NCBI GenBank assembly: GCA_012798435.1
Contig: JAAZNF010000086.1
Coordinates: 1-64,000 of the forward strand
Source: Myxococcales bacterium
Lineage (GTDB): Bacteria > Myxococcota > B64-G9
Direction of reading: 5' to 3'
Length of the DNA: 64,000 nt
A program made the translations under genes and the position numbers. Under the pieces are notes generated by a model that saw only the letters and a program-made list of their open reading frames with translations, did not search any database and was not told where the DNA came from. This document shows, one piece after another, positions 27,101 through 34,665 of this stretch (its first letter is position 1; every line of letters begins with the position of its first letter).

Positions 27101-28087
27101 CAGGTAGCGCAACACCACCCGGCGGCTGCCGCCGGCCGGCACCGGGAAGATGCGGGAGCGGTAGCTGCGCCCGTCGAGCCACTCCAGTAGCGCGGGCGCG
27201 TGACCCGAGGACGCGGCCTGCGTGTAGCGGGCGGCGGCTTCGCGGCGTTCGATGAACTCGCCCTCGATCAACGCGCCGTTCTGCTCGACCGCGAAACCGG
27301 TCACGCTGGCCCCTGCCGGCAGGGTGAACCAGTACCAGCCCTCCAGGGGACGCTCGGAAGGGTTGAAGAAGGTCTGATCCACCTCGGTCTCGGCCAGGCC
27401 GGCGCGGATCACCACCCGCACCGCCTGACGGGCGACCTCCAGCCGAGCCGCCGGAGTCCCCGGCGCCGCCTGTGGATCCACCCCGAAGATCTGTCCCGCG
27501 CCGGCGCCCGAGCCGACCAGGGGATGGTCCGCCAGCCCCCCGGTCCAGTCCTCCCAATACGCCACCGGCGCCACCTTGGGCTCGCCGCTGGCCGGGGCCT
27601 GGGCCTGCTCCCCGGCGTGCACGTCCACCCGGCCGCCCGGAGCGCTGACGGTGGCCAGGCCGCGGGCCACGTACACCTGGGCGCCGCCGGCCAGCGCCGA
27701 GACGGACAGCCCGGCGTCCGAGGCGAAGATGCGCGCCGCGCCAGCCTGGACCAAGAGTCCGCCGCGCTCGGTCGGAGGGGTGTCCAGCCAGGCCTCGCCC
27801 TGCTGTAGGGTCAGCGCGTCCGGCGCGACGACGATCTCGCTCTTGTCGCGCAAGAAGACCGCCGAGCCGTCCGACAGGCGCACCAGGGCCCGGGCGCCCG
27901 GGCCGGTCCGGAGCCGCGTCCCCGGGGCCAGCGCCGCGCCGGAGAGGGCGGGGCGCGCCCCGCGGCCGCTGTCTTGCCGGACCTCGCCGGCGGCCAGCTC
28001 CACTCTCGCCAGCAGCGACTGGGCCGCCTTCGGGGGAGGGGCCGCGAGGAACACCGCCAGCACCACACAACCCAGCATGGAGACCAT
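24194..28087 (-). CDS. Giant secreted FecR-VIT-vWA protein with helical repeat C-terminus
   Basis: A 1297-residue exported protein (signal MVSMLGCVVLAVFLAA). Order of parts: FecR-like beta domain at about 25-100 (GTRLRTGPGARALVRLSDGS), a VIT domain at about 215-340 (VDQTFFNPSERPLEGWYWF), a von Willebrand A domain at about 445-615, an Ala/Pro linker, and a TPR-like helical region (about 950-1180) followed by a beta domain. The metal-site motif reads DTSAG at 452-456 instead of DxSxS, so the last serine is a glycine; the later GGATDLS threonine and IGDGQP aspartate are present. VIT-vWA proteins in this group are thought to bind partners at the cell surface. AAAGGAG precedes the ATG. It is divergent from the ion-channel gene. 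Confidence 0.82.
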   Translation of the reverse strand: MVSMLGCVVLAVFLAAPPPKAAQSLLARVELAAGEVRQDSGRGARPALSGAALAPGTRLRTGPGARALVRLSDGSAVFLRDKSEIVVAPDALTLQQGEAWLDTPPTERGGLLVQAGAARIFASDAGLSVSALAGGAQVYVARGLATVSAPGGRVDVHAGEQAQAPASGEPKVAPVAYWEDWTGGLADHPLVGSGAGAGQIFGVDPQAAPGTPAARLEVARQAVRVVIRAGLAETEVDQTFFNPSERPLEGWYWFTLPAGASVTGFAVEQNGALIEGEFIERREAAARYTQAASSGHAPALLEWLDGRSYRSRIFPVPAGGSRRVVLRYLEVLPDGGGELRYLYPMQSADPARIGEFSLNVDLGDDGRAMDIATLAEARVEDGGRRVTLRRSGYLPRSDFVLEARLTRKVAPLRLFRFSPGEDAADYVLLRYVPDVEWPKIPQPRGEVVLVVDTSAGGDDAARSLQAAAARAILRSLSEGDRFALMALDVRPVVLFPTEGLAPASEENISAALKRLAEHPEGGATDLSAMFDAALSRLYAAEQPAVIYIGDGQPTSGELSGARLVEGLERAMATSRARFFAVGVGPRANGRLLSALAAAGGGAAFEVGEPSQVTGQALALVSQLKTPAITEFSVDLGAGLDEVFENSGGKLKCGDEVLLLARTHSRLPDRIRVRGRLAGQPFAREYPAIWEQGVVAAFVPRLWAAEYIRRLLGSARDPEEIRGKVMQLGIGYGLMTPFTSILALESEAAYAAMGIARRWYPLRGLRLAMADRRPEVRPSPLATAASPAVAVAPTPPPVRRAPVRAERVRSAPVEDRVLEAEMARPADDALAAAPATSPPPGGPRAGGAGPAAAPPPPAVQQVPDPRLARELAACSDIARRPLSERVVVWQQRLRTARNVSELLGRYISARQSCELSDWASEATFLYFLQQSVQDEGSAREVLAFFKGDLETQRHLARLILRRTLDPRITAVAEKALFGGEVNWAVVDGELAKLADPEKRLQRLREVLTRSGEDPNGLIRLAQLLAQTRRLDEAALQLRRIRDAGLATPFLSRELGSVLASQERVEEAVRSYSEIVEFDPLNRQARRLLGDILLAHGWYDPAYRQFRTLTEDNPDDALGWLRLASAAAGAGRVDEALRIERQVAAGAGRPGTHDPRLWARMLSAARLARLLSAPAPGPEAARAAEGQKTRLKELKLFRGTGTLVLVTWEDAGVDLRLGTMKGAAEAAAGQPIDGSAVGLTGLMLSPGEKAEMSLRLFVRSPAHNRPIALRRQDITWDGRDIQVAVRELTLPAGASFLNL

Positions 28088-28169
28088 GGCACGCTCCTTT
28101 GCGATTCCTGGAACTGCGCGAGCATACGCTACCGACGCACCGCAGGCTAGTTGGTTTTACACCCGCCGA

Positions 28170-28199
28170 TTGACAGGCTCGCGCCCCGTTGGATAGCCT
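28170..28199 (+). promoter_or_regulatory. Sigma70-type promoter of the CASTOR-like channel gene
   Basis: A perfect -35 TTGACA at 28170-28175, an 18-bp spacer, and TAGCCT as -10 at 28194-28199, placing transcription start roughly 20 nt before the ATG at 28226. Confidence 0.55.
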
Positions 28200-28225
28200 G
28201 CGGCATCCTCGAGCCAGGAGAGCCC

Positions 28226-30133
28226 ATGCCACGGATCACGCTGCGCCAGAAGCTGCGCTACCGGTTCGACAACTCCATGTCCAAGGGGACGGTGGCGTTG
28301 ATCGGCTACCTGTTCTTGATCTCGATCATCATGATCCTGGTGGTGGCCGCCGTGGTGGTCGTAACCGGCATCGCCCCCGAGGAGGAGGGCCGGCCCAAGG
28401 GGTTCGTCGAGGTGGCCTGGATGAGCCTGATGCGCACCCTGGATGCGGGCACCATGGGCGGCGACACCGGCAGTTGGTGGTTCCTCATCGCCATGTTCGC
28501 GGTCACCCTGGGCGGCATCTTCATCGTGAGCACGCTCATCGGCGTGCTCACCTCGGGCATCGAGGCCAAGATGGAGGAGCTGCGCAAGGGCCGCTCGCTG
28601 GTGGTGGAGAAGGACCACACCGTCATCCTGGGCTGGTCGCCGCAGGTGTTCACCATCATCTCCGAGCTCGTCGCCGCCAACGAGAACCAGCGCCGCGGCT
28701 GCGTCGCCATCCTGGCCGAAAAGGACAAGGTGGAGATGGAGGACGAGATCCGCGCCAAGGTGCCTGACACTCGGAACACCCGGGTGGTGTGCCGCTGCGG
28801 CAGCCCGACGGATCTCACCGACCTCGAGATCGTCAACCCGCACCAGGCCAAGTCCATCATCATCCTCTCGCCCGAGGGGGAAAACCCCGACTCGAAGGTC
28901 ATCAAGACCATCCTGGCCATCACCAACAACCCCCACCGCCGCCCCGAGCCCTACCACGTGGTGGCCGAGATCCGCTCCCTGGACAACGCCCCGCTGGCGC
29001 GCCTGGTGGGCAAGGGCGAGGCGCAGCTGGTGCTGGTCGAGGATCTGGTCTCGCGCATCATGGTGCAGACCTGCCGCCAGGCCGGGCTGTCGCTGGTGTA
29101 TACCGAGCTGCTCAACTTCGGCGGCGACGAGATCTACTTCCAGGAGGAGCCCCGGCTCGTCGGCAAGACCCTGGGCGAGGCGCTGTTCATGTACGAGGAC
29201 TCGTGCCTCATCGGCCTGCGTTTCGCCGACGGCCGCATCGCCCTCAACCCGCCGCTCGCCACCCGCATCGCCCCCGGCGACAAGATCATCGCCATCTCCG
29301 AGGACGACGACACGGTGGTGCCCTCGGGAAGGAGCGACTTCGGCATCGACGAATCCGCCATCCGCGAGCCGTCGCCCCGGCAGAAACAGCCCGAGCGGAC
29401 CTTGTTCCTCGGCTGGAACCGCCGCGGCGCGGCCATGATCCGCGAGCTCGACAGCTACGTGGCCCCCGGCTCGCAGGTGACGGTGGTGGCCGAGCGGGCC
29501 GAGGTGCGCGAGGAGCTGCTCGAGAAGTGCAAGGGCCTCAAGAACCAGAAGCTCTCCTTCCGGCAAGGGGACACCACCGACCGCAAGATCCTGGAGGGTC
29601 TGCAGCCGACGGCCTTCAACCACGTCATCACCCTGAGCGCCTTCGACACCCTGGATCCGCAGGAGGCCGACTCCCGCACGCTGGTCACCTTGCTCTACCT
29701 GCGCGAGATCGGCGAGAAGGCCCATCACCCCTTCTCCATCACCAGCGAGATGCGGGACGTGCGCAACCGGGAGCTGGCGCTGGTGACCCGGGCCGATGAC
29801 TTCATCGTGAGCGACTCCATGGTGAGCTTGATGCTGGCGCAGCTTTCCGAAAACAAGGAGCTGGAGCTCGTGTTTGCGGACCTGTTCGATCCTGAGGGAT
29901 CGGAGATCTACCTGAAGCCCGCCGCCGACTACGTCGAGCTCGGTCGGGAGGTGAACTTCTACACCGTGCTCGAGGCCGCCCGCCGGCGGAACGAAATCGC
30001 CATCGGCTACTCGGTGCGGGCCTGGGCCAACAACCCCGAGAAGGGCAACGGGGTCATCACCAACCCGGACAAGTCCGCGCGCTTTGCCCTCACCGCAGAG
30101 GACCGCGTCATCGTGCTCGCCGAGTCCGACTGA
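28226..30133 (+). CDS. CASTOR/Pollux-type ion channel with two RCK/TrkA-N modules
   Basis: A 635-residue protein with two N-terminal membrane segments (about 23-50 and 85-110) around a pore-like loop (WMSLMRTLDAGTMGGD), then two tandem NAD/Ca-binding RCK modules (HTVILGWSPQVFTIISEL from about 130; RTLFLGWNRRGAAMIREL from about 390). This is the architecture of CASTOR/Pollux channels, which in plants conduct cations across the nuclear envelope; bacterial members are uncharacterised and probably respond to ligands through the RCK ring. ATG 28226 follows AGGAGA, and a good promoter lies upstream. The strand after pore helix 1 lacks the TVGYG selectivity filter of ordinary K+ channels, as is usual for this family. 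Confidence 0.88.
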   Translation: MPRITLRQKLRYRFDNSMSKGTVALIGYLFLISIIMILVVAAVVVVTGIAPEEEGRPKGFVEVAWMSLMRTLDAGTMGGDTGSWWFLIAMFAVTLGGIFIVSTLIGVLTSGIEAKMEELRKGRSLVVEKDHTVILGWSPQVFTIISELVAANENQRRGCVAILAEKDKVEMEDEIRAKVPDTRNTRVVCRCGSPTDLTDLEIVNPHQAKSIIILSPEGENPDSKVIKTILAITNNPHRRPEPYHVVAEIRSLDNAPLARLVGKGEAQLVLVEDLVSRIMVQTCRQAGLSLVYTELLNFGGDEIYFQEEPRLVGKTLGEALFMYEDSCLIGLRFADGRIALNPPLATRIAPGDKIIAISEDDDTVVPSGRSDFGIDESAIREPSPRQKQPERTLFLGWNRRGAAMIRELDSYVAPGSQVTVVAERAEVREELLEKCKGLKNQKLSFRQGDTTDRKILEGLQPTAFNHVITLSAFDTLDPQEADSRTLVTLLYLREIGEKAHHPFSITSEMRDVRNRELALVTRADDFIVSDSMVSLMLAQLSENKELELVFADLFDPEGSEIYLKPAADYVELGREVNFYTVLEAARRRNEIAIGYSVRAWANNPEKGNGVITNPDKSARFALTAEDRVIVLAESD

Positions 30134-30163
30134 AAGATTTTCCGTTCTCGCGAAAAACGATGT

Positions 30164-30916
30164 TCAGGGGCAGGCCCGGTGGCAGACTCTGACGCCGGCG
30201 GCGCATTCGACGGCGGCCGCGCAGGAGAAGTTGCAGTGCTGCACGTTCTGGCACTCGATGAGGCAGGCGGAGTCATCCGCGCAATCCAGCTGGCAGAACT
30301 GGCACCCATCGCAGCGCAAGTCGCAGCGGGATCCGTCCTGGCAGCTCAGTTGGCACTGGTGGGCCTGGCGGCACGAGACGTCGCACTCACCGCCATGGCA
30401 CACCAGGTTGCCGTCATGATTGTTGGATACAGAGAGCGAGCAACTCGAGCCGGCCAGGCAGCTCGCGTCACAGTCATGGAGCCCATCGCAGGCCAGGGCG
30501 CAAGCGCAGCCGGCGAGGCAGGCGGGGCAGGTGGTGGGACAGTCCACCGCGCAGCACTGGCCGGGTTGGCACGTCTCGCAGGCCACGGGGCTCGCGCATG
30601 CGGAGCCGCCGTCGTCGCCGTCCCCGTCGCTCTCCATGTCGCTCTCGACACCTCCGTCGTCGCCGGTCGCTTCGTCCCCACCGTCCGGGGCGACTTCCTC
30701 ACCGCCGGAATCCTGCTGGCCGTCCTCGGAGAGATCGTGTGGAAACACACAGCGGTTCGTGACCGGGTCGCAGACGTACCCCGCAAGACAGCGCCCGGCA
30801 TCGTCGCATGCCTTCCCCCAGGGGTCGAAGGAGCAACCCAGGGCGCACACGCAGGCAAGACCTCCTCCAGGGAAAGGCGTTGCCAGGTAGAAAAGCAATG
30901 AAGCAACGCGTCTCAC
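30164..30916 (-). CDS. Cysteine-rich secreted protein with Asp/Gly-rich linker
   Basis: A 250-residue exported protein with an N-terminal signal and a possible lipobox ending LGC (residue 28). Residues 60-105 are an acidic Gly/Asp/Ser stretch (DGGDEATGDDGG type), after which nearly every fourth or fifth residue is cysteine. The C-terminal part repeats a pattern of C-x3-C ... C-x3-C with C-x-C spacings (CQLSC, CDLRC, CQLDC, CNFSC), implying a regular disulphide-laddered fold. It is related in style, not clearly in sequence, to the large cysteine-rich genes at 61.7-64 kb. Function unknown; an adhesive or structural surface role is a guess. Confidence 0.72.
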   Translation of the reverse strand: MRRVASLLFYLATPFPGGGLACVCALGCSFDPWGKACDDAGRCLAGYVCDPVTNRCVFPHDLSEDGQQDSGGEEVAPDGGDEATGDDGGVESDMESDGDGDDGGSACASPVACETCQPGQCCAVDCPTTCPACLAGCACALACDGLHDCDASCLAGSSCSLSVSNNHDGNLVCHGGECDVSCRQAHQCQLSCQDGSRCDLRCDGCQFCQLDCADDSACLIECQNVQHCNFSCAAAVECAAGVRVCHRACP

Positions 30917-31230
30917 GGATATACATTATACAGAAGAACAGCTTTTACAAAGACATGACCGCTCGAGCTGCGGACGCAGCGCGGTGGCCGGAAGGTGTCG
31001 GCTTACAACCCACTGAATCCGCTTGGAATCCGGAAAACAGGATGCATGATTCAGGGCAATCCGGCGTGAATCCGGCGTGAGTGGCACCCAGAGGTGCCCA
31101 AAGATTCTATCCGAAGGCTCCTCTTCGGTGGAGACGGTACGCCGGGGCCGCTGGCATCTCGTCCTTGCCAAATTGTGGGCCCTGGCTCTACAATTTGATC
31201 ACAACAAACATTCCAAATGGAGAAGGCGAG
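30917..31230. other. 314-bp region without a recognised gene
   Basis: Between two genes lies DNA of clearly lower GC than the surroundings. It contains the tandem words ATCCGGCGTGA (around 31060-31080) and a palindrome, GGCACC-CAGA-GGTGCC (31083-31098), both listed separately. No reading frame here looks coding, and no tRNA fold is visible. Confidence 0.6.
31083..31098. repeat. REP-like palindrome near the atypical island's left edge
   Basis: GGCACC and GGTGCC form a perfect 6-bp stem with a CAGA loop. The word GTGGCACCC that begins at 31081 recurs at 31988-31996 past the thioredoxin-like gene, so the two copies flank it. This may be a remnant of a REP-type or mobile element, but no transposase is present. 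Confidence 0.4.
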
Positions 31231-31884
31231 ATGCGGCAACCAATTGTCGATCAGGCAAGGCTGGTCAGGTTGCAGGATCAGTCCCGGTGGTGCTGGCCCA
31301 ACCGATCTGTAATGGTCCAGATCGTTCTCGGTCTTTGGGTCGGCCTGTGGGTCCCCGCGTGCGTTGTGCGGTACGGGGATTCCCGCCAAGAAGAAAGGAG
31401 GAACATCCGGGCGCTCAAAGTCGGCGCGCCGGTGGCGGACTTCGCGGCGAACGACATCAATGGTGAGATCGTCTGGCTCGGGAAATACGTGCGAATCGGG
31501 GAGGAGGAGCCCGAGCAGCCCAAGGAAGTCCTGGTCAATTTCTTCGCCACCTGGTGCCCCTCGTGTCGGCGCGAGCTGCCGCAGATCGCGGCGTATCAGC
31601 GGCGCAACCCGGGCGTGCAAGTCATGGTCGTCGCGGAGCCTTCAAAAGACCTGAAGAATGTTGTCACCGAACTTCTCGGAGATTCGAAAGGGCAGATCCC
31701 TGTCATCGAGGATCCCGACATGAAAATCGTCAAGATCTTCTTCGGCCCCGACCCGCACTTTGTCCTTCCGTGCAGTTTTCTCATCTCCGCGGACGGAAAG
31801 ATCGCCGCGCGAATCTATGGATTCTACGAGGAGGTGCCGATCGAACAACAACTCGCTGCCAGCAGGCACCGCAATCTCAAATGA
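31231..31884 (+). CDS. TlpA-like thioredoxin-fold protein
   Basis: A 217-residue protein with a membrane anchor or lipobox near its start (QIVLGLWVGLWVPAC) and the active site WCPSC in FATWCPSCRRELP, as in TlpA/ResA redox proteins that reduce disulphides outside the cytoplasm or sense oxidation. A later cis-Pro-like region around VLPCSFLI fits the thioredoxin fold. ATG 31231 is chosen because GGAGAAGGCGAG runs up to it; a second ATG at 31312 lies directly before the hydrophobic segment, but without a ribosome-binding site. Base composition is clearly less GC-rich than in neighbouring genes, hinting at recent acquisition. Confidence 0.8.
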   Translation: MRQPIVDQARLVRLQDQSRWCWPNRSVMVQIVLGLWVGLWVPACVVRYGDSRQEERRNIRALKVGAPVADFAANDINGEIVWLGKYVRIGEEEPEQPKEVLVNFFATWCPSCRRELPQIAAYQRRNPGVQVMVVAEPSKDLKNVVTELLGDSKGQIPVIEDPDMKIVKIFFGPDPHFVLPCSFLISADGKIAARIYGFYEEVPIEQQLAASRHRNLK

Positions 31885-31960
31885 GAGGGGTTGTCCCGGA
31901 CGGGACCTGTTCGAAGTACAAGGATTCCTGGGGGTTATACGGCAGGATCTCCAAAAGATG

Positions 31961-31980
31961 GGGGAGGACCGGGGAGGACC
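31961..31980. repeat. 10-bp tandem repeat
   Basis: GGGGAGGACC occurs twice in exact tandem (31961-31970 and 31971-31980) and is followed by more G/C-rich sequence containing GTGGCACCC. It lies in the gap after the thioredoxin-like gene, inside the lower-GC island. Confidence 0.7.
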
Positions 31981-32044
31981 GGGGTGGGTGGCACCCCGAA
32001 AACCGCCACGGAAAACCTGCCGCAGGCTTGCCGTAACTACTTGA

Positions 32045-32428
32045 TTATGCTTGCTTTTCTGCGCGGTGGCCGCGGGCGAACTTCTTGAGCTCGTCGGCGA
32101 GCTTGTTCACGCGGTTCTTGATCGAGGCGATGTCGGCGCGGGTGGCGATGCCAATGGCCGAGGCCGCCTTCTGGCCCATGCTGGCGCGCGCCTTGTCGAG
32201 CTTCTTGCGCAGGGGGTCGATCTTCTGGTTCACGGTGTTCTGGACCTCGGTCATCTTGGCGTTCATCTTCTGGATGCGGGGATCGTTCTTCATCTTCATC
32301 ATGGTGCTGTCCATGAGCGACATCATGCCCCGGGCCTGTCCCTCGAGCATGGTGAGGCGCTTCTGGATCTCGCCGATGGCATTGTTCAGGAATTTCGGCA
32401 TGTTCTGGGTCAATTCGCGCTTCGTCAT
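32045..32428 (-). CDS. Phasin-like coiled-coil protein
   Basis: A 127-residue helical protein rich in Lys, Met and Ala, with no membrane segment. Long amphipathic helices (LNNAIGEIQKRLTMLEGQARG, then IASIKNRVNKLADELKKF) give a coiled coil of the kind seen in phasins and polyhydroxyalkanoate-granule-associated proteins. ATG 32428 follows AAGGAG with an A-rich spacer; the open frame upstream is disregarded for that reason. A strong promoter with an internal palindrome lies directly upstream. Phasin identity is by style only; a histone-like or other coiled-coil scaffold protein is also possible. Confidence 0.6.
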   Translation of the reverse strand: MTKRELTQNMPKFLNNAIGEIQKRLTMLEGQARGMMSLMDSTMMKMKNDPRIQKMNAKMTEVQNTVNQKIDPLRKKLDKARASMGQKAASAIGIATRADIASIKNRVNKLADELKKFARGHRAEKQA

Positions 32429-32477
32429 TTTTTTTCTCCTTGCTTGAACCCCTCGATTGGGATCCTGGTTGACGCAG

Positions 32478-32506
32478 AGAATAACGCATCGCGTTATGGG
32501 TGTCAA
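32478..32506 (-). promoter_or_regulatory. Promoter with operator-like palindrome for the phasin-like gene
   Basis: On the minus strand, TTGACA (32501-32506) and TATTCT (32478-32483) are separated by exactly 17 bp, a near-consensus sigma70 promoter. The spacer and part of the -10 hold the palindrome ATAACGC-atc-GCGTTAT (32481-32497), 7-bp arms, where a repressor dimer would block RNA polymerase. Confidence 0.75.
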
Positions 32507-32614
32507 GAGTTTTTTTATGCGGTGCGTCAAAAACATTTTTCAGGATCCCCTAGCGTACAGGGCCCAAAGTGGATAATATGGGACAATAGTTGGCCGATTT
32601 CGGAGGAGGCCGGC

Positions 32615-33637
32615 ATGAAAAAAATTTCGATATCGATCCTGGTTCTCGCCCTCGGTTCGCCCATGCTGTCTCGGGCCGAGGAGATGGCCTCGCAATATAA
32701 GCCCAACGTCGAGCGCAAGGTGTGCGAGAGCACGAGGCGCGCCGCCGATTTCTTGGTGATGGCGCAGATACCGTCGAAGGACGGGGGCGTGGGGTGGAAC
32801 TGGGTGCTGGGGGATGGCTCGACCCCGGACAACGTGGCGGGGCTCATCGCACTCTCGCTCCTCGACGCCTATGCAGCCACCGGGGAGGAGAAGTACCTCG
32901 CCACCGCGCGTCGCTACGCCGATGGCCTGGTCGAGCGCGTGGCCCGCTTCTCGTCCGAGCGGTTGCCCTTCAAGGCCGACGTGGAACTCCTCGCCCGTCT
33001 GGGCGGCATGCCGCAAGGCGAACGCTACGCCAGAGCTGCCAGAGCGCTTTTCGAGGTGCTCCGTTCGCGCTCCACCGACGGTATGGCGGAGGTGCAGCGC
33101 ATCCGGCTCGGGCGCGCCAGCGAACCGGCCCTGCTCGGCTTCGACGTGGCGCTGGCCATCCGTGCCGCCCAGGCGGTCGGCGAGCGCGCCTATGCCTACC
33201 AGCTCGCCGATTCGGTGCTGGCCGAGAAGCAGGGCTGGTATCGGTCCAAGGAGAGCGCGCGTTTCTCTCAGGTGTCGGCCGGGGCCTTGAGCCTGGCGCT
33301 CGAGCGCCTCGACGGCGGTCACTACCGCAAGGCCATCGACCGGCTGCGCGCAGACCTCTTGGCTGCGCAACAGCCGAACGGCGCCTTCAGCGAGAACGAG
33401 ACCCAGCCCAGCGCCTACGCCACCCTGAGCCTACTGGCCGGCCTCACCGAGCGCGAGCGGCGCGCGGGCCTCGCGGGCCTGCGCTGGCTCAAATCCACCA
33501 TGCTGCGCGCGGGCGGCTTCGCCCATTACAACGATTACATGCCGGAGCCCTTCGTGGGGCAGGTGGTCTCCGAGGTGAACGCCGAGGTGCTCTTTGCGCT
33601 TTCCCTGGCCTGCGCCACGGGTCAGGAGGTGGATTGA
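32615..33637 (+). CDS. Secreted helical (alpha/alpha-toroid-like) protein
   Basis: A 340-residue exported protein with signal peptide MKKISISILVLALGSPMLSRA; GGAGGAGG lies 6 nt before the ATG. The mature part is all-helical, with repeated Ala/Leu/Arg-rich helix pairs and short turns such as QPNGAFSENETQPSAYATLSLLAGL. This matches the terpenoid-cyclase/pectate-lyase-like alpha/alpha toroid seen in squalene-hopene repeats and in bacterial alpha-2-macroglobulin partners. No catalytic Asp-rich motif is evident. It is followed 8 nt later by a TonB-like gene, so the pair probably acts at the envelope. Function unknown. Confidence 0.65.
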   Translation: MKKISISILVLALGSPMLSRAEEMASQYKPNVERKVCESTRRAADFLVMAQIPSKDGGVGWNWVLGDGSTPDNVAGLIALSLLDAYAATGEEKYLATARRYADGLVERVARFSSERLPFKADVELLARLGGMPQGERYARAARALFEVLRSRSTDGMAEVQRIRLGRASEPALLGFDVALAIRAAQAVGERAYAYQLADSVLAEKQGWYRSKESARFSQVSAGALSLALERLDGGHYRKAIDRLRADLLAAQQPNGAFSENETQPSAYATLSLLAGLTERERRAGLAGLRWLKSTMLRAGGFAHYNDYMPEPFVGQVVSEVNAEVLFALSLACATGQEVD

Positions 33638-33645
33638 GGTCGGGC

Positions 33646-34665
33646 ATGCGGCTCTGGCAGGCAAGCCTGCTCTCGGCGGCCGTGCACGCGGGGATCCTGA
33701 CGCTCCCTGCCCAAGAGCCGCCCGCGCGCGTCGAGCGCAAGAAGCCGCGCGAGGTGCAACTGGTAAAGCTCCCGCCGCCCGAGATCTCATCGGCAAAGAA
33801 GGCGCGCGTGGTGGAGGCACACCGGCCGGGGACGCCGGGCCGGGAGCGGCCCGAGAGCGCCTCGACCGCGAAGACCCCCGCGCCCACCCCTCACAAGAGC
33901 GGCCCGAGCGTTCAGCGCACAACCATGGCTCCCACGCCAAGCCAGCGGAAGATGCTGCCAATTCAAAGGACAGTCGCCGATGCCCGGCGCGTGGCCCGGT
34001 CCTCGGCGCGGCTCGCGGCCGCACCGCGCCATCTGCGAGAAGCGGTCCCACCGCCCGATCAGCCGAAAATCCCGCCGCCGCGGCCGCGTGAGGCGCCGCC
34101 GATCAGGAGCGGTCAACCGGACCACCCGGCGCCGCCGAAGACCACCACGCGCATGCTCTCGGCTCCGGACGGAACCACCGTGGTGGCCCGCCTGACCCGC
34201 GTCAACCGCTCCGAGGCCCCGAAGGAAGCGCCGCCCGTGCCGCATCACGAGGCGGAGCTGGATTTTGCCCTGGGCCATCCTGTCCCCTTGCGCGCGGTGG
34301 ACCCGGGCACCGTCGGGCTCAGGCAACCCGGTGAGGGCGTCTTCGGTGTGGGCGGTGACGTCGGAACGGTGGCGGTCACGGTGGGAAACGGCGGGGGAGA
34401 CGTCTCGCCCCGGCTAATGCTCATCCAGAAGCGCATCGACTCGGTGGCGGCCTTGCTGCGTTCAGCGCGCAAGGATTGTCCGGGGGCGAAGGGGTTCGTG
34501 CGGGTCGAGTTTCAGATCCAGAAGAACGGCTACCCGGCCAACAAGCGGTTGCGCGCCTCCTCCGGGGATCCCTGTCTGGAGGACAAGGCCGGGGCGGTCA
34601 TCCATCTGGCCGAGCCGTACCCGTACGTCTCCGGTTGGGTGCCGGTGACCATGGACTTCAATTGA
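33646..34665 (+). CDS. TonB-like energy-transduction protein
   Basis: A 339-residue protein with an N-terminal membrane anchor of the TonB type (MRLWQASLLSAAVHAGILTLP), a long Pro/Lys/Arg-rich periplasmic stretch (residues 30-200), and a C-terminal domain (GFVRVEFQIQKNGYPANKRLRASSGD ... AVIHLAEPYPY) resembling the TonB C-terminal fold that contacts outer-membrane receptors. There is no ExbB or ExbD gene in this window, so it would need partners from elsewhere. The stop overlaps the convergent phoU stop by 8 nt. The C-terminal similarity is the main evidence; the rest is low complexity. Confidence 0.7.
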   Translation: MRLWQASLLSAAVHAGILTLPAQEPPARVERKKPREVQLVKLPPPEISSAKKARVVEAHRPGTPGRERPESASTAKTPAPTPHKSGPSVQRTTMAPTPSQRKMLPIQRTVADARRVARSSARLAAAPRHLREAVPPPDQPKIPPPRPREAPPIRSGQPDHPAPPKTTTRMLSAPDGTTVVARLTRVNRSEAPKEAPPVPHHEAELDFALGHPVPLRAVDPGTVGLRQPGEGVFGVGGDVGTVAVTVGNGGGDVSPRLMLIQKRIDSVAALLRSARKDCPGAKGFVRVEFQIQKNGYPANKRLRASSGDPCLEDKAGAVIHLAEPYPYVSGWVPVTMDFN

